Of a stretch of DNA of 47,307 nt, positions 25,033 to 32,896 are shown in pieces. The DNA lies in assembly GCA_015069695.1 (NCBI GenBank), contig JADCRZ010000049.1:1-47307 (forward strand), written 5' to 3'. Numbering within the stretch: position 1 is the stretch's first letter; every line of letters starts with the position of its first letter. The notes below the pieces were generated by a model. It was given only the letters and a program-made list of their open reading frames with translations, searched no databases and was not told where the DNA came from. This DNA comes from Williamsia sp. (lineage in GTDB: Bacteria > Bacteroidota > Bacteroidia > Chitinophagales > Chitinophagaceae). A program made the position numbers and the translations under genes.

Positions 25033-25054
25033 GGAAGAATGGAGTATGATTTGG

Positions 25055-26002
25055 TTAGCCATCAACAATGGTTACACCGGTTGGGTTCACGGTTGTTACA
25101 TGGGTGTGATAGGCAATGCCGATCTGGTTAAAAACCTCTTGCATCACTTTTTCTACTTCATGGGCAATCCCTTCCTGTTCACAAAGCATAAAGATAGAAG
25201 GCCCCGAGCCGGAAATGCCGCCACCCAGGGCGCCTGCTTCCTTGCTGCCTTTTTTTACTTCTGCAAATCCGGGTATCAGCATGCTTCTCACCGGCTCAAT
25301 AATTACGTCTTCCAGCGAGCGTCCGATCAGGCTATAGTCGTTTTTCAACAAACCGGCTACCAGCCCGGCGATATTTCCCCATTGCTTGATGGCATCTTTC
25401 AGCAGCACTTCTTTCCGCAGGATCTGGCGGGCATCGGATGTTTTTACTTCGATCTGGGGATGTACAGCTACTACAAACAACCGGGGCGCCGGAAGCGTAA
25501 CAATGTCCAGCGGGAAAATAGAACGGATCAGTGTAATGCCCCCGTAAATGCAGGGGGCAATGTTATCGGCATGTTTTACCCCCGATGCTACTTTTTCACC
25601 GGCCATCGCAAACCGTACCAGGTCTTCTTTTCCAAACGGTGCACCCAGGAGGTGGTTGGCAGCCACTACCATACCGGCAGCACTGGCTGCACTGGAACCC
25701 AGGCCACTACCGGGTTTGATACATTTTGTAATGGTAATATCAAAACCCGCCGGCCGGGCGTACTCATGCAAGAGGGCCAGCAGGGCCGCTCCTGCCACGT
25801 TTTGTTCGGGCGCGGTAGGCAGCTGGTATTCGTCTGTATGCCGGATGGTAATGCCGGTGGCATCGGTCCGTTCTACCTTCATCAGGTCGTACGGGTTGCT
25901 GAGCGACATACCCAGTACATCAAAACCGCAGACAAGATTGGCTACACTCGCGGGTGATTGAACTGTGACAGACTTGGGCAGGTTTCCGGTAGATTGGTTC
26001 AT
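25055..26002 (-). CDS. thrB: Homoserine kinase
   Basis: A 315-residue GHMP-family kinase that phosphorylates homoserine with ATP. The N-terminal VTVQSPASVANLVCGFDVLG matches the family (here with a Val-Cys in place of the more common Gly-Pro). The ATP-binding motif KPGSGLGSSAASAAG is at about residues 96-110, and the C-terminal GGGISGSGPSIFMLCE at about 265-280. It lies between thrA (72 bases away) and thrC (22 bases) on one transcript. Confidence 0.95.
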   Translation of the reverse strand: MNQSTGNLPKSVTVQSPASVANLVCGFDVLGMSLSNPYDLMKVERTDATGITIRHTDEYQLPTAPEQNVAGAALLALLHEYARPAGFDITITKCIKPGSGLGSSAASAAGMVVAANHLLGAPFGKEDLVRFAMAGEKVASGVKHADNIAPCIYGGITLIRSIFPLDIVTLPAPRLFVVAVHPQIEVKTSDARQILRKEVLLKDAIKQWGNIAGLVAGLLKNDYSLIGRSLEDVIIEPVRSMLIPGFAEVKKGSKEAGALGGGISGSGPSIFMLCEQEGIAHEVEKVMQEVFNQIGIAYHTHVTTVNPTGVTIVDG

Positions 26003-26074
26003 GCGATGGTTACTCGATTTTGTATGGTGAACCGGGTATGTAAATGACCCGGGTTTGTTAAGGGTAAAGCTGTC

Positions 26075-28516
26075 TTATCTGGCTGCCCGGATGATGTCGG
26101 CAAATACACCGGAGGCAGTTACTTCTGCGCCCGCCCCGGCACCCTTCACCACCAGCGGCTGTTCTGGATAGCGATGGGTGTAAAACAACACAACATTGTC
26201 CTTACCGTAGAGGTGGTAAAAATCAGACTGCGGATCGATCCATCTTAATCCGACAGCAGCTTTGCCGTCTTCATAGCTGGCCACAAATTTCAATTTTTTG
26301 CCTGCCCGGGCAGCCTCTTCGTACAACTGTTTAAAATGGGCTTCTTCTTGCAGCATCTGCGCGTAAAAATCTTCTACGGTTCCCTGCATACAGGAAGCCG
26401 GCAAGAAAGGATTGTTGGTGATGTCTTCCATCTCCAGCCGTTCCCCTGATTCCCTGGCCAGGATCATGATCTTGCGCATCACATCTGTTCCGCTCAGGTC
26501 GAGCCGGGGATCCGGTTCGGTGTATCCTTCGTTCTGTGCCTGGCGTACTACATGCGAAAAAGGCTGCTCTCCATTGTAGTGGTTGAACACAAAGTTGAGC
26601 GTGCCGCTCAGCACCGCTTCGATCCGGTTGATCTTATCCCCGCTGCGCAGCAGGTCGTTCAGCGTGCCGATCACGGGCAGTCCGGCGCCTACATTGGTTT
26701 CAAAAAGATAAAGCGAGTTAAATTCCCGCGCCAGGTCTTTGAGCTTTTTGTAATAGGTGTAAGTGGAAGAGCTGGCAATCTTGTTGCAGGCTACCACCGA
26801 AACACTTTTGCGCAAGAGGGTTTCATAGCACAAGGCAACATCTTCATTGGCCGTAACATCAATGAATACTGCATTGCGGAGGTTCTCGGCGCGGATGGTA
26901 TCCATAAATGCCGGCAGGTTCATGGGTTGTCCTTCCTCCAGGACTGCTTTCCAGTTGCGCAGGTTGATGCCGCTTTCCTGGAAGGTCATTTTCCGGCTGT
27001 TGGCTATGCCGATGAGTTTGATCTGGAGCAGAAGGTTTTGCTGCAGGTATTCCTGCTGCTGCTCCAGCTGGGCAATCAGCTTGCTGCCTACATTGCCCAC
27101 GCCGACGATGTATAAATGGATTTGCTTATAGGTGGTCTCAAAAAATTCTTCGTGCAGTACGTTCACTGCTTTCTTTACATCGCGCGAAGATATCACGGCA
27201 GAAATGTTCCGCTCTGATGAGCCTTGCGCTATGGCGCGTACATTGACGCCGTTGCGGCCAATGGCACCAAACATTTTCCCGCTGATGCCGGGATGGCTTT
27301 TCATGTTGTCACCTACCAGGGCGATAATGGCCAGGTCATTTTCCAGGATGAGCGGCTCTACGCGGCCTGTTTCTATTTCGTGTGCAAATGCAGCATCAAC
27401 GGCCTGCTTGGCCATTGGTGCTATCTTTTGTTCCACGCCTACGCAAATAGAATGTTCTGATGAGCCTTGTGTGATCAGGATCACGTTGATCTTGTGGTTG
27501 GCAAGCGCTTCAAACAGGCGCCTGGAAAACCCGGGAATGCCGATCATGCCGCTGCCTTCCAGGCTTAGCAAAGCCACTTCGTTGATGCTGGAAATGCCAC
27601 AGATGATGCGTTCATGCTCCAGGCTTTCAGCTTCAATCACGGTTCCTTCGTCAGCAGGCTTGAAGGTGTTCTTGATCCAGACAGGAATGTTCTTGTCCAT
27701 CACTGGCTGGATGGTAGGCGGGTAAATTACTTTGGCGCCAAAATGGGAAAGCTCCATGGCTTCCTGGTAAGATACCTGGTGAATGACCTTGTGGTTAGCA
27801 ACCAGCCGCGGGTCGGCTGTCATGATGCCCGATACATCTGTCCAGATTTCCAGGCTGGAAGCAGGAATCGCTGCAGCAATGATGGCCGCGGTGTAGTCGG
27901 AGCCGCCCCTGCCAAGGGTTGTTGTAGCGCCGTTTGCATCTGCCGCTACAAAGCCGGGAATAACAAACAAGTTTGCTTCCCCTGTTTCCAGGTAAGCTTG
28001 TATGCGGTTATTGGTGACCGTGAAATCCACGGTGGCGTGTGTGTAGTTTGAATCTGTCCGGATCAGCTCCCTTGCGTCTTTCCAGGTGTTTTCTACGCCG
28101 GCTATGCGCAGCCGTTGCGATAAAATGCCGGAAGAGATCAGCTCTCCATAGCTTACGATCCGGTCTTTGCTTCTGGCCGAAAGTTCGCCCAGCAAAAAGA
28201 TGCCATTGCAAATATCTTCTATTTCATTAGAGAGTTTTTTCGTCCAGCTTAAGACAGCGCTTTGCTGTGCAATCGGAAAAAGAGACCGCACCGTTTCCAG
28301 GTGCCGTTGCTCCAGCTCCTTTAAAACTTCTTTATATGTTTCATGGCCGTCAGCTGCAAGGGTACCGCAACGCAGCAGGGTGTCTGTTACACCGCCCATC
28401 GCTGAAACAACCACGGCGCCTTTTTCCCCTCTTAATGATTGTTGAATTATTTCTACCACCCCGTTGATGCGTCCTGCATCTGCGACCGAACTACCTCCGA
28501 ATTTTAAAACCTTCAT
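26075..28516 (-). CDS. thrA: Bifunctional aspartate kinase/homoserine dehydrogenase
   Basis: An 813-residue fusion enzyme catalysing the first and third steps from aspartate to homoserine. The kinase domain starts MKVLKFGGSSVADA and contains GRGGSDYTAAIIAAA (about residue 205). Two ACT regulatory regions follow (about 310-460, with ALLSLEGSGMIGIPGFS and IALVGDNMKSHPGISGKMFGAI), so threonine feedback is likely. The homoserine dehydrogenase domain begins at about 465 with the NAD(P) motif VGVGNVGSKLIAQL and includes VACNKIASSS, ETNVGAGLPVIGTLNDLLRSGD and GTLNFVFNHY. It is complete. The steps between the two activities need aspartate-semialdehyde dehydrogenase, which is not in the window. It heads thrA-thrB-thrC and is preceded by a possible attenuator leader. 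Confidence 0.97.
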   Translation of the reverse strand: MKVLKFGGSSVADAGRINGVVEIIQQSLRGEKGAVVVSAMGGVTDTLLRCGTLAADGHETYKEVLKELEQRHLETVRSLFPIAQQSAVLSWTKKLSNEIEDICNGIFLLGELSARSKDRIVSYGELISSGILSQRLRIAGVENTWKDARELIRTDSNYTHATVDFTVTNNRIQAYLETGEANLFVIPGFVAADANGATTTLGRGGSDYTAAIIAAAIPASSLEIWTDVSGIMTADPRLVANHKVIHQVSYQEAMELSHFGAKVIYPPTIQPVMDKNIPVWIKNTFKPADEGTVIEAESLEHERIICGISSINEVALLSLEGSGMIGIPGFSRRLFEALANHKINVILITQGSSEHSICVGVEQKIAPMAKQAVDAAFAHEIETGRVEPLILENDLAIIALVGDNMKSHPGISGKMFGAIGRNGVNVRAIAQGSSERNISAVISSRDVKKAVNVLHEEFFETTYKQIHLYIVGVGNVGSKLIAQLEQQQEYLQQNLLLQIKLIGIANSRKMTFQESGINLRNWKAVLEEGQPMNLPAFMDTIRAENLRNAVFIDVTANEDVALCYETLLRKSVSVVACNKIASSSTYTYYKKLKDLAREFNSLYLFETNVGAGLPVIGTLNDLLRSGDKINRIEAVLSGTLNFVFNHYNGEQPFSHVVRQAQNEGYTEPDPRLDLSGTDVMRKIMILARESGERLEMEDITNNPFLPASCMQGTVEDFYAQMLQEEAHFKQLYEEAARAGKKLKFVASYEDGKAAVGLRWIDPQSDFYHLYGKDNVVLFYTHRYPEQPLVVKGAGAGAEVTASGVFADIIRAAR

Positions 28517-28601
28517 ACTGTAAGTTTAATAAATGATTGAGATGCACGAATAGAAATTGCTTGTAAAAGCGGCAGAATGCCCAAGGTATGATATAAACAT
28601 G

Positions 28602-28622
28602 TTTAACCCTTAACGGGTTAAA
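28602..28622 (-). promoter_or_regulatory. Hairpin in the thrA leader
   Basis: TTTAACCC (28602-28609) and GGGTTAAA (28615-28622) form a perfect 8-bp stem with a five-base loop. The stop codon of the Thr/Ile-rich leader frame falls in the loop (28610-28612). It is placed as expected for an attenuator hairpin but has only a weakly T-rich sequence after it, so it may be an anti-terminator or a pause site instead of a terminator. Confidence 0.4.
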
Positions 28623-28696
28623 ATAATGGAGATGGTGGTCAGCAACTGGGTGCAGATTGCATTACCGGGAATAATATGGTCGTGATGAGATGACAC
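28610..28696 (-). CDS. Possible threonine/isoleucine leader peptide of thrABC
   Basis: A 28-codon frame upstream of thrA, from a GTG at 28696 to a TAA at 28610-28612. It ends Leu-Leu-Thr-Thr-Ile-Ser-Ile-Ile-Leu-Thr-Arg. Four threonine and six isoleucine codons among 28 recall the E. coli thr leader, and the codon run ACC ACC ATC TCC ATT ATT TTA ACC resembles it in order as well. The stop codon falls in the loop of a perfect hairpin. Weaknesses are the GTG start, the lack of a visible ribosome-binding site and the modest hairpin. It could be chance. Confidence 0.35.
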   Translation of the reverse strand: MSSHHDHIIPGNAICTQLLTTISIILTR

Positions 28697-28831
28697 TTTG
28701 TTTATGGCCGGCCGAAGGTATGTAAATTGATGCAAACAGTAAAATGGATTTATCCAAAATGCGTATTTTCATTTTTCATTCTGCGATTGCTGCCGGCCGT
28801 ATCTTGTAACTTTTAAAAAATTATTTTGCGT

Positions 28832-31414
28832 ATGGAGATCCCTTCAACCGATGGGCTGCAGCAATTCAAAAGCAATGTGGCGCTGAAGTTCCAGTTGTAC
28901 AACAGTTTGTTTACCTCCCTTCCTTTTCACCGCATCGAACGCACCGGCGTGCTGCTTTCGCTGCTGCTTACCATTTGTGAAGATGGTTATTATAAGAAGA
29001 AGTGGAGCCCGGTGCAGATCCTGGAAGACTTTTTTTCAAAGCATACTTCGCTGACGACCGAACCCGAAAAGCTGGATTTGCTTTTCCGGTTTACACAGTA
29101 TGTGGAAAGGCAGGTCGTGCTTTTTGATGCGCTGGAAGATGCAGCTTTCCACGAAATAAAAGATGTGTCAGGCGTGGGAAGCCTGAAGCAGCTGGAGTCC
29201 GACGTGCTGCAATCGGGCAAGCAGGCGCAGCTCGCCGAAAAGCTCAAGGACTTTTCTATCCGCCTTGTGCTGACAGCCCATCCCACCCAGTTTTATCCCG
29301 GTTCCGTACTGGGCATCATCAACGACCTGTCGAATGCGCTCAAGGAAAACGATACCAACCAGATCAACCTCTATCTGCAGCAATTGGGTAAAACCCCTTT
29401 CCTGCAAAAAAAGAAACCGACCCCTTATGATGAAGCCATAAGCCTGATCTGGTACCTGGAAAACATCTTTTACTTTGCTGCAGGCCGCATCATTTCTTTT
29501 CTCAAAAACCAGTTTCCCGAGGCCGTGCCGGATAACAATCCCATTATCACCATGGGCTTCTGGCCCGGCGGCGACCGCGATGGAAACCCCAATGTAACCG
29601 CTGCCGTTACCAAAAGTGTAACAGAAGAATTGAGGAACAGCATCACCCGCTGTTATTACTTAGACATACGCCGCCTCAAACGCCGCCTCACTTTTAAGGG
29701 GGTAGATACCCTTGTGGCGGAGCTCGAGAAAAAGCTTTACAACAGCATCTTCGTGCCCGACCAGGAGTCCGGCCTTACCAGGCAGTACCTGATCAACACC
29801 CTGCAGGAGATCAAGAAAATTATTATCTACCAACACAATGGCATGTTTGTGCACCTGGTGGATAACCTGATCAACAAAATTCATGTGTTCGGACTGTACT
29901 TTGCTGCACTGGATGTGCGCCAGGAAAGCTCCGTGCACAACCAGGTGCTGGAAGCAGTAGCTGCCCGGGAAGGACTGCTGCCCGGTAATTATGCTGAGCT
30001 ATCCGATGCACAAAAACAAGCGCTCCTGTTGCAGGCAAGTGGCGATGCAAACCCCGACCTGTATGAAGAACCGCTTGTAAAGGATACCCTTCAAACGATC
30101 AAAGCCATCAGGCAGATCCAGCAGCAAAGCGGGGAAGAAGGCTGCAACCGCTATATCATCAGCCAGTGCAACAGCGCCCTCAATGTGCTGGAAGTGTACG
30201 CCCTTTTTCTCCTGGGGGGCTGGAAGGCAGAAGAGCTGACCATCGACATTGTGCCGCTTTTTGAAACCGTGGAAGACCTGCAGAATGCAGAGCGCATCAT
30301 GCTGGAATTATACAGAAACCCTGTTTACTGCGCCCACCTGAAGCGGAGAAACAACCGCCAGACCATCATGGTGGGTTTTTCCGATGGAACAAAAGACGGC
30401 GGGTACATGATGGCCAACTGGAGTATTTACAAGGCCAAGGAAAACCTGACGCAGATCTCTTCGCGGGAAGGCATTGATGTGGTGTTCTTTGACGGCAGGG
30501 GAGGTCCTCCTGCACGGGGTGGCGGAAAAACGCATAAGTTTTATGCATCGATGGGAAAGAATATTGCCAGCAAAGAAATCCAGCTTACGATCCAGGGACA
30601 AACGGTAAGTTCTAATTTCGGTATCATCGATTCGGCACAGTATAATATAGAGCAGTTGTTGAATGCCGGCATATCAAACGGATTGTTGTCTGCACGCGGG
30701 GTTACGCTGGAACAAAAAGATGAAGAGCTGCTGCAGGAGCTGGCGGCGGAAAGCTTCAAGGCTTATACGGATTTAAAGAACCATCCCGAGTTTATGAACT
30801 ACCTGCTGCATGTGAGTCCGCTGAAGTTTTACAGCGAAACCAATATCGGCAGCCGGCCGGCAAAACGCAAGGGCTCATCGCAGATCACGCTCAAAGATCT
30901 CCGCGCTATTCCTTTTGTAGGTGCCTGGAGCCAGATCAAACAAAATGTAACCGGGTATTATGGTGTGGGTACGGCCCTGCAGGCCATGGAAAAGGCCGGG
31001 AAACTGGCCAGTGTCATGAACCTGTATAAGAAATCGCCGTATTTCAAAACCCTGATGGATAACTGTGAGATGGCGATGAAAAAGTGTTTTTTCCCGCTTA
31101 CAGAATTTTTATCCGGTCATCCGCAGTATGGAGAGATCTGGCAAATGATCTGCACGGAATACGAGCTTACAAAGCGTTATATATTCAAGCTATCTGATAA
31201 AACAGAACTGATGGCCGATTATCCCGTTGAGCAGCTGTCGATCCAGATGCGTGAACGGATCGTGCTGCCGCTTACAACCATTCAGCAGTACGCCATTACC
31301 CGCATCCGCGAAATGGAAGAACAGCTTGTTACCAGTCCGCTCAAAGATTCGTATGAAAAGCTGGTCATCCGCTGCTCATTCGGCATCATCAATGCAGGAA
31401 GAAATTCAGCGTAG
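28832..31414 (+). CDS. ppc: Phosphoenolpyruvate carboxylase
   Basis: An 860-residue enzyme that carboxylates PEP to oxaloacetate, supplying aspartate. The catalytic His150 lies in VLTAHPTQF, and GGDRDGNPNV (about residues 246-255) is conserved. The third active-site loop reads FFDGRGGPPARGGGKTH (about 552-568), where E. coli has FHGRGG: Asp replaces the usual His at residue 554, while Arg556 and the Gly-rich loop remain. The C-terminus ends INAGRNSA rather than the classical RNTG. This may be a clade feature. I chose the ATG at 28832; a TTG two codons upstream is possible. The gene is divergent from thrA and ends at a strong terminator. Confidence 0.93.
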   Translation: MEIPSTDGLQQFKSNVALKFQLYNSLFTSLPFHRIERTGVLLSLLLTICEDGYYKKKWSPVQILEDFFSKHTSLTTEPEKLDLLFRFTQYVERQVVLFDALEDAAFHEIKDVSGVGSLKQLESDVLQSGKQAQLAEKLKDFSIRLVLTAHPTQFYPGSVLGIINDLSNALKENDTNQINLYLQQLGKTPFLQKKKPTPYDEAISLIWYLENIFYFAAGRIISFLKNQFPEAVPDNNPIITMGFWPGGDRDGNPNVTAAVTKSVTEELRNSITRCYYLDIRRLKRRLTFKGVDTLVAELEKKLYNSIFVPDQESGLTRQYLINTLQEIKKIIIYQHNGMFVHLVDNLINKIHVFGLYFAALDVRQESSVHNQVLEAVAAREGLLPGNYAELSDAQKQALLLQASGDANPDLYEEPLVKDTLQTIKAIRQIQQQSGEEGCNRYIISQCNSALNVLEVYALFLLGGWKAEELTIDIVPLFETVEDLQNAERIMLELYRNPVYCAHLKRRNNRQTIMVGFSDGTKDGGYMMANWSIYKAKENLTQISSREGIDVVFFDGRGGPPARGGGKTHKFYASMGKNIASKEIQLTIQGQTVSSNFGIIDSAQYNIEQLLNAGISNGLLSARGVTLEQKDEELLQELAAESFKAYTDLKNHPEFMNYLLHVSPLKFYSETNIGSRPAKRKGSSQITLKDLRAIPFVGAWSQIKQNVTGYYGVGTALQAMEKAGKLASVMNLYKKSPYFKTLMDNCEMAMKKCFFPLTEFLSGHPQYGEIWQMICTEYELTKRYIFKLSDKTELMADYPVEQLSIQMRERIVLPLTTIQQYAITRIREMEEQLVTSPLKDSYEKLVIRCSFGIINAGRNSA

Positions 31415-31433
31415 AAAATAGCTGCATGGCTAA

Positions 31434-31469
31434 AAGCAGAAAACGTTCCGTGGGGAACGTTTTCTGCTT
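31434..31469. terminator. Bidirectional terminator between ppc and the porin gene
   Basis: A perfect 16-bp stem (31434-31449 with 31454-31469) closed by the four-base loop GTGG. The outer stem is A-rich on the 5' side and T-rich on the 3' side, so it can end transcription from both convergent genes. Confidence 0.85.
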
Positions 31470-31507
31470 AACCAAGCATACACAATAAACCGGTTTGTTG
31501 TTCGCTG

Positions 31508-32569
31508 TTAAAATACATACACTGCTGCAAGCAACAGGTTTGCATCTGTTTTGGCACCGCGGCCGTTTTTGTTGGTGAAAAGATTTTTGTCTGCCTGGTC
31601 TATCCTGAGCTCGGGGATCAGGATCAACGATTTGATCTTGACATTGGCAGAGAGGGTAGAAGCAAATACAGAGCCGCCACCCAAATAGCCGCTATATACC
31701 TTCAGGCTGTTCTTGTCACTGAAATACTCTTCCCGCAACGTAAGGCCGAAATGATCGGAGGCATCCAGGTTGAGATACAGGGCAGAACCCCACCAGCTTT
31801 TCCCATCAGCCAGTTTTCCCTGCCCGATGCTTGTCTGGGTATTGTTGAGGGTTCCATTGTAGCCCAGGCTGAATTTGCTGCTGATCTTGGATGTGATCAC
31901 CACATCAAACTGGTGCGTTTTTGAAGTATCAACACCTTGTCCGCCTACGTAATTCAGGTAGAGCTTAAACTGGTCGCTGGGGGCAAAGCTGTACTGCGCC
32001 AGCAAAAACTTTTTGTTCATCCTGCCATCCGGAACGTATTTGAAATCGGTGGGGTTGGCAATTCCCAGCATAAAACCGCTCTTGCCTTTTGTAGCTTCTG
32101 CCTTAAAGCCGGTATGGAAGAAGGGCCCGTTGGTAAACATGTACGACATGCTGTAGTTCCTGTTGGCATAGGCATCTACAAGTTCATAGCCCACATGCGT
32201 GGCCCAGCTGCCTGCCGTAAACTTGATCCAGTCGGCAGGTGAATAGCTGATGTAAAGTTGTTTGACGGCTGCCAGGATGCCGTTGTCGTTGTAGGCAAAT
32301 TCGGTGGCGCGTTTGCCGAAACCCAGGTCAGCCACCACATCAAATTTGGAAGTTTTGTGCTCTAGCTTTACGGTAGCCATGCCAAGTTCAAAACTGTTGT
32401 GCGAGTTGGTGAAGCTGGTTTTGTTGTTATACTTTGATTCGGAAAAATCATACTTGTAGTACACATCCACCGAGCCGGTGATAGACAGCGGCGTGGTACT
32501 GGAGTCTGTTTGGGCGTGCGCGGTCACGAAACATCCGAAAGCGAGCAGTAAGAGCGCGGTTTTCTTCAT
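31508..32569 (-). CDS. Outer-membrane beta-barrel porin (BBP2-type) next to Amt
   Basis: A 353-residue outer-membrane protein. Residues 1-19 form a signal peptide (ending AHAQ). The mature sequence is a run of amphipathic beta strands with aromatic girdles (SITGSVDVYYKYDFSE, FELGMATVKLEHKTSKFDVVADLGFG, YISYSPADWIKFTAGSWATHVGYE), and it ends in Phe, as barrel proteins do. It resembles the putative beta-barrel porin family (BBP2/DUF1597) often found next to ammonium transporter genes in Bacteroidota. It lies 327 bases downstream of amt on the same strand, separated by a long hairpin. I infer that it passes ammonium or another small solute across the outer membrane. Confidence 0.82.
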   Translation of the reverse strand: MKKTALLLLAFGCFVTAHAQTDSSTTPLSITGSVDVYYKYDFSESKYNNKTSFTNSHNSFELGMATVKLEHKTSKFDVVADLGFGKRATEFAYNDNGILAAVKQLYISYSPADWIKFTAGSWATHVGYELVDAYANRNYSMSYMFTNGPFFHTGFKAEATKGKSGFMLGIANPTDFKYVPDGRMNKKFLLAQYSFAPSDQFKLYLNYVGGQGVDTSKTHQFDVVITSKISSKFSLGYNGTLNNTQTSIGQGKLADGKSWWGSALYLNLDASDHFGLTLREEYFSDKNSLKVYSGYLGGGSVFASTLSANVKIKSLILIPELRIDQADKNLFTNKNGRGAKTDANLLLAAVYVF

Positions 32570-32806
32570 GATAAAAATATTGAGGGTTTAAAAATTACCA
32601 TCGTGTCAGGAATTGCGAAAGCAGGACTGCTATCAGCCTATGCCCGCATGAGCAAGCTGAAGTAGCTTGAGCAGAAGCCGGACGAACCAGCCAGCTTTCA
32701 ACTGGTTTGATTGTGCAGGAAGCCACCGGCGAATAGCCGGTAAAAAAGGAATCTGAGAAACAGGCAGGCAACAGATGCGGAAAGAACAGGCTAACTTTCG
32801 GTGTTA
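32570..32806 (-). other. Structured leader between amt and the porin gene
   Basis: This stretch is likely the 5' leader of the porin gene, since a hairpin at 32807-32847 lies upstream and no -7 box is seen in between. It contains three perfect 6-bp hairpins in 90 bases: CAAGCT/AGCTTG (32653-32669), AACCAG/CTGGTT (32685-32707), and ACCGGC/GCCGGT (32725-32741, followed on the plus strand by six A). It does not match the cobalamin, TPP, glycine or SAM riboswitch signatures that I looked for. An open frame (32595-32813, minus strand) crosses it but encodes nothing recognisable, so I do not call it a gene. Confidence 0.4.
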
Positions 32807-32847
32807 TATACACAAGAGATATTTGCAGAAAATATCTCTTGTGTATA
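32807..32847 (-). terminator. Terminator or processing hairpin after amt
   Basis: A perfect 18-bp stem (32807-32824 with 32830-32847) around the loop GCAGA. It lies 49 bases after the amt stop codon. The stem is A/T-rich at its base. Complete termination would separate amt from the porin; partial termination would set their ratio. Confidence 0.7.
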
Positions 32848-32896
32848 GTAAGCAGCCGCTTATGGAGTGAAGTAAACTGTTTTTATCAGTTGTTGA

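Larger units (their letters stand above)
28517..28831. other. Divergent thrA/ppc regulatory region
   Basis: This 315-base gap separates two divergent genes. It holds a possible leader ORF for thrA (28610-28696, minus strand) and an overlapping 8-bp hairpin (28602-28622). A GGCCGGCC palindrome lies near 28706-28713, and a second GCCGGCCG near 28792-28799. No exact TAnnTTTG box was found for either gene. Confidence 0.6.

Noticed and set aside
24953-25957. Plus-strand open frame (334 codons) opposite thrB
   Set aside because: It lies opposite an intact homoserine kinase gene with all motifs. The peptide is rich in Cys, Gly and His with no recognisable pattern.
32750-32770. CTGAGA motif resembling part of a TPP riboswitch
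   Set aside because: Only this short motif is present. The GGGGTGC and the distal conserved arm of the THI box are missing, and no thiamine gene is adjacent.
32595-32813. Possible small minus-strand gene between amt and the porin
   Set aside because: It covers the structured leader and part of the upstream hairpin. The peptide is rich in Ser, Cys and Pro with no recognisable family.
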